A DNA stretch of 12,662 bases from UBA2336 sp964597075 (GTDB lineage: Bacteria; Bacteroidota; Bacteroidia; Cytophagales; Cyclobacteriaceae). Under the pieces are notes generated by a model, which saw only the letters and a program-made list of their open reading frames with translations, did no database searches and was not told the origin of the DNA. Each line of letters starts with the position of its first letter. The first letter of the stretch is position 1. The position numbers were made by a program, and so were the translations under genes. Of this stretch, positions 7,705-12,662 are shown piece by piece. The DNA lies in the NCBI GenBank assembly GCA_964597075.1, contig CAZQXC010000072.1, forward strand, positions 1 to 12,662. Direction: 5' to 3'.

Positions 7705-8613
7705 TCACTTCATTTTAGCCCGCTTAATCAGATAGGTTTGAAGGATGACATTGATATCCTCGCGTACATCAGCCTTCACAAAATCGATTTTATATTGGTG
7801 GCAACGAAGCCTGAGATTGTCATAGAATTTTGATGCCTCCTGTTTATACGATTCACGGATATCTCCAGGGTTAAGTTTTAACTTTGCATTACTCTCCAGG
7901 TCAATGAACTCAATGGGTTTATCCGCAAACTGAAAGGTTAGCTCCGTGTCGTAATCCATCACATGAAAGACAATTACTTCGTGTTTATTGTGCTTTAAAT
8001 GTTGTAGTGCCTTAAAGAGTTCTTCAGTATTTTCGTGGTCACCATCAAACATGTCGCTAAAGAGCACGACTAGCGATCGTTTGTGTATTTTTTCAGCAGC
8101 TTCATGGAGCACCTGTGCTATTTGGGTTTGTGATTTTCCGGGCTGCTGGTTTAATACACCGTGTAAAAGCACTAGTAATTTTTCAAGGTGTGAGGAGGAC
8201 GATTTAACAGGTGTCAGTACGTCAATTTTATCAGAGAACAGGCACAACCCTACCGCATCGCGTTGCATGTTTAACATATAGGCCATGGCCGCGGCTGTAA
8301 TGGCGCTAAATCTAATTTTTGCTTTGGTCTCAGCAGGATAAAACATGGAAGGAGAGGTATCGATAGCAATCAGGCACCGAAGGTTGGTCTCTTCTTCATA
8401 TTGTTTTGTAAACAACCGATCCGTTCTTGCGTAAGCTTTCCAGTCTATATGACGGGTGCTTTCTCCTTCATTATAGAGTCTGTGTTCGGCAAACTCAACA
8501 GAAAATCCATGATAGGGTGATTTATGCAAACCTGTAATAAACCCCTCAACCAATTGCCTGGCCAGGAGCTCGAGATTCGCTGATTGCCTGATATTCTGTA
8601 AGTTAAGTTTCAT
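7705..8613 (-). CDS. DUF58 family protein with von Willebrand A-like domain
   Basis: The 302-residue protein carries the DUF58 signature at residues 44-76 (HRLYNEGE, RHIDWKAYART, then LFTKQYEEE). It is followed by a von Willebrand A-like fold with the metal-binding DxSxS motif at D85-S87-S89 (DTSPS) and a second acidic strand end, LFSDMFD, at 184-190. No transmembrane segment is visible, which fits the short cytosolic type usually encoded next to a MoxR AAA ATPase. Such pairs are thought to act as chaperone-like modules in protein-complex or cofactor assembly and stress tolerance; the exact role is unknown. No moxR or batA/batB gene lies within this window, so it appears detached from its usual partners, although they may be elsewhere. 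It starts at an ATG (8613-8611) without a Shine-Dalgarno. Its TGA stop abuts the ferredoxin stop. Confidence 0.9.
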   Translation of the reverse strand: MKLNLQNIRQSANLELLARQLVEGFITGLHKSPYHGFSVEFAEHRLYNEGESTRHIDWKAYARTDRLFTKQYEEETNLRCLIAIDTSPSMFYPAETKAKIRFSAITAAAMAYMLNMQRDAVGLCLFSDKIDVLTPVKSSSSHLEKLLVLLHGVLNQQPGKSQTQIAQVLHEAAEKIHKRSLVVLFSDMFDGDHENTEELFKALQHLKHNKHEVIVFHVMDYDTELTFQFADKPIEFIDLESNAKLKLNPGDIRESYKQEASKFYDNLRLRCHQYKIDFVKADVREDINVILQTYLIKRAKMK

Positions 8614-8632
8614 CTGCTGGTTAAATGTTGTT

Positions 8633-8640
8633 CAAAAATA
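8633..8640 (-). promoter_or_regulatory. Putative -7 box for the DUF58 gene
   Basis: On the minus strand positions 8640-8633 read TATTTTTG, an exact match to TAnnTTTG. It lies about 20 bases before the ATG. No matching TTTG at -33 was found, so only half of the promoter pattern is present. Confidence 0.35.
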
Positions 8641-8704
8641 GTGGCCATTAAGGCCCTTGAATAGGAATTGCCTTATTATGAACGTGTCTGAATAACGATC
8701 AGTG

Positions 8705-8735
8705 TTTGCAATAACTATTCAAAATACTATATTAA
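8705..8735 (+). promoter_or_regulatory. Putative promoter of the DUF3276 gene
   Basis: TTTG at 8705-8708 is followed after exactly 19 bases by TATATTAA at 8728-8735. That matches TAnnTT of the -7 box but not its final TG. The predicted leader is roughly 35-40 bases before the GTG start. The surrounding 8614-8777 stretch holds nothing else recognisable apart from a short GGCC-ATTAA-GGCC palindrome at about 8643-8655. Confidence 0.35.
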
Positions 8736-8777
8736 CACAATAAAATTACCTGAACCTAACCTAAAACTTGCAGGATT

Positions 8778-9155
8778 GTGGAAGAGAACAAAACCAACGG
8801 CAGGGATGAGATATACTCTGTTAAAGTGAAAGCTGGTAAGCGAACCTATTTTTTTGATGTAAAGTCGACCCGTTCCAACGATTTTTACCTCACCATTACC
8901 GAAAGCAAAAAGCGATTTAAAGAAGACGGTTTTACCTATGAAAAGCATAAAATTTTCCTGTACAAGGAGGATTTTAACAAGTTCATGGAAGCGCTGACCA
9001 ATTCCGTTAACCATGTAAAGCAGGAGCTTTTGCCCGATGTGGATTTTGATCAGTTTGATCAGCCTCATGTCAATCATGAGCATACTCATGAAGAGGCTGA
9101 AACAGCAGCACCAGTAGCCAAGGCGTCTGGCGACAGTGAACTTAAATGGGATTAA
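8778..9155 (+). CDS. DUF3276 / PUR-family nucleic-acid-binding protein
   Basis: The 125-residue protein matches the bacterial PUR-alpha-like DUF3276 family, widespread in Bacteroidota and spirochaetes, whose studied members bind single-stranded DNA or RNA. The PUR repeat covers about residues 11-83 (EIYSVKVKAGKRTYFFDVK, then DFYLTITESKKRF, then KIFLYKEDFNKFMEAL), rich in alternating basic and aromatic residues on predicted strands. A His/Asp/Glu-rich tail follows from about residue 86 (NHEHTHEEAE) and probably lies outside the fold. It is a GTG start: the only in-frame ATG is at residue 70, inside the domain, and family similarity extends to the first residues. A single PUR repeat implies dimerisation, as known for the bacterial members. 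It is its own transcription unit with an intrinsic terminator 20 bases after the stop. A role in post-transcriptional regulation is inferred. Confidence 0.9.
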   Translation: MEENKTNGRDEIYSVKVKAGKRTYFFDVKSTRSNDFYLTITESKKRFKEDGFTYEKHKIFLYKEDFNKFMEALTNSVNHVKQELLPDVDFDQFDQPHVNHEHTHEEAETAAPVAKASGDSELKWD

Positions 9156-9175
9156 CTACATGAATCTATATTGTA

Positions 9176-9203
9176 AAAGCCCTCTCGTATGAGGGCTTTT
9201 TTA
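9176..9203 (+). terminator. Intrinsic terminator after the DUF3276 gene
   Basis: An inverted repeat surrounds a TCGTAT loop at 9185-9190. The left arm is A-rich and ends in CCTC. The right arm is GAGGGC and runs into six T residues. It begins about 20 bases after the TAA. The A-run opposite the T-run could allow some function in both directions, but there is no gene on the minus strand to terminate here. Confidence 0.88.
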
Positions 9204-9234
9204 TTCCATCATGCTCCTATTAGCACTAAGACCG

Positions 9235-9242
9235 TATATTTG
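9235..9242 (+). promoter_or_regulatory. Putative -7 box of the ychF promoter
   Basis: TATATTTG is an exact TAnnTTTG match lying 32 bases before the ychF ATG and just after the DUF3276 terminator, so ychF probably has its own start of transcription. No clear TTTG was seen 17-23 bases upstream. Confidence 0.45.
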
Positions 9243-9274
9243 CGGCCTGTTTTAAACTAATCATTTACGTTCTC

Positions 9275-10372
9275 ATGGGATTGCAGTGTGGTATTGTAGG
9301 ATTGCCTAATGTAGGAAAATCAACGCTTTTTAATGCGCTATCTAATAATAAGGCAGAGGCTGCCAATTTTCCATTTTGTACGATTGAACCAAACATTGGC
9401 GTAATATCCGTTCCGGATGAGCGGCTTAAGGTGCTGGAATCTCTGGTAAATCCTCAACGTGTTCTTCCTACTACAATTGAGTTTGTTGATATAGCGGGTT
9501 TGGTAAAAGGAGCCAGTAAAGGTGAAGGACTTGGTAATCAGTTCCTGGCCAACATCCGGGAGGTGGATGCCATCGTGCACGTGGTGCGTTGTTTCGATAA
9601 TGATAATATCGTTCATGTTGATGGAAAGGTCAATCCAATATCGGATAAGGAGATCATTGACACGGAGTTACAGTTAAAAGATTTAGAATCAGTTGAAAAG
9701 AAAATTTCCCGTTCGGAGAAGATTGCCAAGAGTGGCGATGCTAAGGCTAAAAAGGAGTTAAGCATACTACAATCCTATAGAGATGCTTTGCTGGCTGGTC
9801 AAAACGCACGGGCGGTCCAGGTTCCTGACGAGGATAAAAAGGCCATTGAGGATTTACAGTTATTAACTGCTAAACCTGTTGTTTATGTAGCCAATGTTGA
9901 CGAAGCCTCCGTGCTTACAGGCAACAAACACGTGGATGCGCTAAGGAATCTGGTGAAAAGTGAAAATGCAGAGGTAGTAGTGATTAGTGCAGCCATTGAA
10001 GCGCAAATTGCTGAGTTGGAAACTGAAGAAGACCGCAAGACTTTTCTGAAGGAATACGGTTTGGAAGAATCAGGGTTAAATAAACTGATCAGGGCCTCTT
10101 ACAGCCTGTTAAACCTGATAACCTATTTTACGGCCGGTGAGAAGGAGGTTAGGGCCTGGACTATAAAAAGAGGCTGGAAAGCACCCGCAGCTGCCGGGGT
10201 TATCCATACCGATTTTGAAAAGGGGTTTATCAAAGCGGAAGTTATAAAGCTTCCTGATTATCAGCACTATAAGACAGAACATGCCTGCCGGGAGGCCGGA
10301 AAGATGGCCATAGAGGGGAAGGAGTATGTTGTGGAGGATGGCGATATCATGCATTTTCGATTCAATGTTTAA
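9275..10372 (+). CDS. ychF: Redox-regulated ATPase YchF (Obg/OLA1 family)
   Basis: The 365-residue protein is close to full family length. It is a P-loop NTPase of the Obg family that binds ATP rather than GTP and associates with ribosomes; in E. coli it is linked to oxidative-stress responses. Visible motifs: P-loop GLPNVGKST (residues 9-17); the FPFCTIEPN switch with Cys35, a residue conserved in E. coli YchF; DIAGLVKGAS (72-81) as the Walker B/G3 region; and NVDE (207-210) in place of the GTPase NKxD, which explains the ATP preference. A helical coiled-coil region lies at about 130-180. The C-terminal TGS domain spans about 281-364 (NLITYFTAGEKEVRAW to GDIMHFRFNV). It starts at an ATG without a Shine-Dalgarno. 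The flanking terminator and the 122-base gap to cas6 suggest a monocistronic or loosely coupled unit. Nothing looks truncated. Confidence 0.97.
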   Translation: MGLQCGIVGLPNVGKSTLFNALSNNKAEAANFPFCTIEPNIGVISVPDERLKVLESLVNPQRVLPTTIEFVDIAGLVKGASKGEGLGNQFLANIREVDAIVHVVRCFDNDNIVHVDGKVNPISDKEIIDTELQLKDLESVEKKISRSEKIAKSGDAKAKKELSILQSYRDALLAGQNARAVQVPDEDKKAIEDLQLLTAKPVVYVANVDEASVLTGNKHVDALRNLVKSENAEVVVISAAIEAQIAELETEEDRKTFLKEYGLEESGLNKLIRASYSLLNLITYFTAGEKEVRAWTIKRGWKAPAAAGVIHTDFEKGFIKAEVIKLPDYQHYKTEHACREAGKMAIEGKEYVVEDGDIMHFRFNV

Positions 10373-10391
10373 TTATTCCTTACATACTCTT

Positions 10392-10420
10392 TTTGAATTT
10401 TTAATTTTTTCATACTTTTA
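10392..10420 (+). promoter_or_regulatory. Possible promoter of the cas6-like gene
   Basis: TTTG at 10392-10395 is followed after 17 bases by TACTTTTA at 10413-10420, one mismatch from TAnnTTTG. This would give a leader of about 65-70 bases. The region is very T-rich, so chance matches are likely; read-through from ychF is the alternative. Confidence 0.25.
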
Positions 10421-10489
10421 TAAACTGCTCATTATCAGGTTACAGTGGGGCTTTAGGTTTAAGCATTTTTTAACCCTTTTTAATTTTTT
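10398..10489 (+). repeat. Pair of 13-base direct repeats in the ychF-cas6 gap
   Basis: The word TTTTTAATTTTTT occurs at 10398-10410 and again at 10477-10489, 79 bases apart, within the AT-rich 122-base gap. Low-complexity sequence makes coincidence possible. It is not a CRISPR repeat: too short, not palindromic in a useful way, and only two copies. The second copy ends in the TAA that closes the cas6 frame upstream of its start. Confidence 0.5.
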
Positions 10490-10494
10490 AAGGC

Positions 10495-11295
10495 TTGAGA
10501 ACCAGGATCATTTTTTCATTGAAGAACAGGGGTGCCTATGTCCCGTTTCACCACCAGTACTTGCTGGCGCAATTCATAAAGGGGTTATTAATGTTTGGTT
10601 CCGACAAGACCTACCAGGGATACACGCAGTTTAATTTCTCCGGTTTAAAAGGGCAGACTAAAATAAGTCGCAAGGGTCTTCATTATTATTCTTCCAAAGT
10701 TACCCTGGTTTTTGCCTGTGCCGATCGGGAATTTTTAAGCTATTTCACGGCTCAGCTCTTCGAGCAAAAAGATATTATGATTGGTAGTCTGCACTTAACA
10801 CCTGATGCCATTGAAGAAGAGCCCCCGGTTGAAATACAGACAGAGGCCAAGTTTCTATGTATTTCACCTATTGTTCCGGTACCCGCGGCTTTTAATAATG
10901 AACAGGGCAAAAAGTTTATTGTTCCGGAAAGCGATGAATTTTCTGATTTGCTCTACGACTCCACCATTAGCCGGATGGAGGCAACAGGTAAGTATACTCC
11001 GGAACAGCTTACTTCTTTTTATAAGTTCCAGTTAGTGCCTGACCCGGGTTATTTGCAGCGCTTGCATGTTGCGGGTAAGAAGTTTGCCCGTATTTACCCC
11101 TTATACGACAATGATGTGAAGTTTGAAGTGAGAGGCTATACCTTTCCGTTTACCTTATATGCTGCACCAGAAGTGCAGCGTTTTGTCTATGAAAATGGAT
11201 TGGGATATTTCTGCCATAAAGGTTTTGGTATGCTCGATGTGGCCGGCAACGACTCCATCAAACGTGAGCAGCAGCGTGATGCAATTTATGCTTAA
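10495..11295 (+). CDS. cas6: Stand-alone Cas6-family CRISPR RNA endoribonuclease-like protein
   Basis: The 266-residue protein fits Cas6 in length and layout: two ferredoxin-like RNA-binding folds. The N-terminal strand RTRIIFSL is followed by VPFHHQYLLAQFIKGLL (16-32), which closely matches the start of Pyrococcus furiosus Cas6 (VPYNHQY). The C-terminal glycine-rich loop G-L-G-x5-G-F-G at 235-245 is the exact family motif. Cas6 proteins normally cut CRISPR precursor RNA within its repeats. Here no histidine occurs between residues 21 and 62, where the family's catalytic His would lie, and the position matching the P. furiosus catalytic Tyr31 is Lys29. Cleavage is therefore doubtful (alignment by eye). 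The start is TTG: an in-frame TAA at 10489-10491 lies two codons upstream, and the next ATG (residue 33) would remove the first strand. No array or other cas gene is present. The stop overlaps the convergent plug gene. Confidence 0.86.
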   Translation: MRTRIIFSLKNRGAYVPFHHQYLLAQFIKGLLMFGSDKTYQGYTQFNFSGLKGQTKISRKGLHYYSSKVTLVFACADREFLSYFTAQLFEQKDIMIGSLHLTPDAIEEEPPVEIQTEAKFLCISPIVPVPAAFNNEQGKKFIVPESDEFSDLLYDSTISRMEATGKYTPEQLTSFYKFQLVPDPGYLQRLHVAGKKFARIYPLYDNDVKFEVRGYTFPFTLYAAPEVQRFVYENGLGYFCHKGFGMLDVAGNDSIKREQQRDAIYA

Positions 11296-12590
11296 CGCGG
11301 ATTTTCAAAAAAGGTCATGTAACCAACAAGCAGATCGGCCACTGGCTTGAAAGAACGGTAGTAAACAAACACCTCATAAAAATTCTCGGTTTGAAAATGA
11401 CTTCCTTCAAAGAATAGTGGGGGTTGTGTCTTTGATTTCACCACATACTGATAATCATACCACCCCTGTTTGAGCAACAAACTTGCTGAATACTCTTTCT
11501 TTAAGCTATCATAGCGCATGCGGTTTTCTTCATTCATGCCCCAATGGGTAATTGCCCCCATCACAAATACATCCCCATTAACCGGTTGGGGTGATTGCAG
11601 GGTGAAAGCAACATTTACATAGTTAGAGGCATTGATCCTCCGGTAGTCATAGTTATCAAGCATGTAACTGCCGTTATAGTCGGGGTACTGTGAATACAGT
11701 TCATCCGAACGATTTTTATCTTTTTCGATATACGCGGTCCAGGGCGAGCTGTTCTTATCCATATAAGCCACATTTCTCCCCGGGTAATTCAGCGACCTTA
11801 TGTCAAAAAACCTGAACTCATTACCACCTTTGAACATGTTTGTGTCATCGAAAAAACGATATTCAAGTTCCTGAATATTTTCGCGTAAAAAACTCGGTTT
11901 AATCTCTTGTGCCAGGTTATCCCATCGCTGGTTTTGGCGGATGGTTACATTTACCATCTCCAGCGGGTTAATCAACTCAAGATTTTTGTAGTTAACGGTA
12001 AAATTCAACTGTTGACTTCGAACGGCTGCTGCTCCTGAACTGATAAGTCTATCATCGCGAAAAAATGCTACAAGAGGATTATACACCATAAACCTTTTAC
12101 TAATGATAATATCTTCTTTATCCGATCCACGATACACTACCATTACATAATTGCCCGGCAGCTTTACGGCCGGTACCTGAACCCAGTAATGCACATACGG
12201 AATCCAGGTGTCCAACGAAAATTCGAAATTATTGATCGGAAACTCATTATAATCCAGCAGGAAGTCCAGATCAATCAATGACGATTTAGTCCAGTCCTGG
12301 TTACAATGAATAATTTTGAAATAATAGTTATCCCGCTCTGTATGAAGGTCGTCAAATTCGAGAATTAAATCCCACTTCCCCATACGCGTTACAGCTGGGA
12401 ATAATTGACTTAATGGATCGGCCTCTGCCCGAAAAAGCCGAACGGTCTTAATGTTATTTTCGTATACCCGGTCGCTTAATTGAAGCGTTTTTGAACCACT
12501 TTGAGTGCCAGAACTACCATAGGGTATGGGGGCACAGGTACTTAAACTTAATAAACTTAAGAGGATGGCAATACTTAGGAATTTTTTCAT
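11292..12590 (-). CDS. Type IX secretion system plug-domain protein (DUF5103 family)
   Basis: The 432-residue exported protein matches the Bacteroidota DUF5103 family, renamed after the plug protein seen bound to the SprA translocon of Flavobacterium johnsoniae. There it blocks the periplasmic mouth of the channel when no cargo complex is engaged. Visible: a signal peptide (MKKFLSIAILLSLLSLSTC) with Cys19 as a possible lipidation site; the first domain at about 42-172, with IKTVRLF, FKIIHCNQDW, DYNEFPINNFEFS and YVHYW; then further strand-rich regions including FMVYNPLVAFF, and a C-terminal part with FVMGAITHWG and GWYDYQYVV. The residue before Cys19 is Thr, unusual for a lipobox, so a soluble periplasmic form is also possible. 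The ATG at 12590 puts the signal peptide at the very N-terminus. Its TAA stop shares TTAA with the cas6 stop. It may serve the same export path as the adhesin in this window. Confidence 0.9.
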   Translation of the reverse strand: MKKFLSIAILLSLLSLSTCAPIPYGSSGTQSGSKTLQLSDRVYENNIKTVRLFRAEADPLSQLFPAVTRMGKWDLILEFDDLHTERDNYYFKIIHCNQDWTKSSLIDLDFLLDYNEFPINNFEFSLDTWIPYVHYWVQVPAVKLPGNYVMVVYRGSDKEDIIISKRFMVYNPLVAFFRDDRLISSGAAAVRSQQLNFTVNYKNLELINPLEMVNVTIRQNQRWDNLAQEIKPSFLRENIQELEYRFFDDTNMFKGGNEFRFFDIRSLNYPGRNVAYMDKNSSPWTAYIEKDKNRSDELYSQYPDYNGSYMLDNYDYRRINASNYVNVAFTLQSPQPVNGDVFVMGAITHWGMNEENRMRYDSLKKEYSASLLLKQGWYDYQYVVKSKTQPPLFFEGSHFQTENFYEVFVYYRSFKPVADLLVGYMTFFENPR

Positions 12591-12662
12591 CGGGTTAAAA
12601 CTAAAATATTAATCTTTACGGGTTCCAACTTTTTTCTTTCAAGGGGTGTCTATTCATGCAAA

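Noticed and set aside
7376..7708. Additional open frames on both strands over the ferredoxin gene
   Set aside because: They lie inside the ferredoxin gene, whose two complete cysteine motifs fix the real frame.
8727..9089. 120-residue minus-strand open frame opposite DUF3276
   Set aside because: It covers the same DNA as the well-recognised DUF3276 protein and shows no family features of its own.
10373..10494. CRISPR array or leader next to cas6
   Set aside because: There are no repeats of 24-37 bases with spacers, only a 13-base AT word present twice.
10326..10634. 102-residue plus-strand frame spanning the end of ychF and the start of cas6
   Set aside because: It overlaps two recognised genes in other frames and its residues are those expected from AT-rich intergenic DNA.
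12601..12628. Minus-strand promoter for the plug gene (TTG at 12628-12626, TATTTTAG at 12608-12601)
   Set aside because: The -7 box would leave a leader of only about five bases before the ATG, so the match is probably fortuitous.
12656..12662. Possible start of a next plus-strand gene (ATGCAAA)
   Set aside because: Only two codons are visible before the window ends, so nothing supports a gene.

Overview
The window reads as a chromosomal segment of a Bacteroidota bacterium, most likely in the Cytophagales or a related group. The evidence is a giant SprB-type repeat adhesin with a gliding-motility/type IX secretion (T9SS) C-terminal domain, a T9SS plug-family protein, a DUF3276 PUR-type protein, and the general lack of Shine-Dalgarno sequences before starts. 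Several intergenic spaces also carry matches to the Bacteroidota promoter pattern (TTTG at -33, TAnnTTTG at -7). No rRNA, tRNA, transposase, prophage gene or CRISPR array was seen. The longest gap between genes is 164 bases.

Layout: positions 2-6259 (+) hold the 3' part of a very large secreted adhesin. It has one partial and 17 complete tandem repeats of 81-83 residues, then several diverged modules of the same kind, then a T9SS sorting domain. At 6256-7266 (-) is a LuxC-family acyl-CoA reductase, divergent from a two-cluster [4Fe-4S] ferredoxin at 7357-7704 (+). A DUF58/von Willebrand-like protein lies at 7705-8613 (-), divergent from the DUF3276 protein at 8778-9155 (+), which ends in an intrinsic terminator. 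The ATPase gene ychF is at 9275-10372 (+). A stand-alone Cas6-family gene with a TTG start is at 10495-11295 (+). A T9SS plug-domain protein is at 11292-12590 (-).

Two genes belong to one machinery: the adhesin is a predicted T9SS cargo and the plug protein is a predicted T9SS component. The reductase and ferredoxin may form a redox unit. YchF and DUF3276 look like housekeeping or regulatory genes.

The most unusual items are as follows. The Cas6-like protein keeps the glycine-rich RNA-binding loop, but it has no array or other cas gene here and no histidine where the family's catalytic one is expected. The adhesin repeats are nearly identical in protein but scrambled at synonymous sites. All three convergent gene pairs meet stop to stop with 0-4 bases of overlap, leaving no room for terminators.
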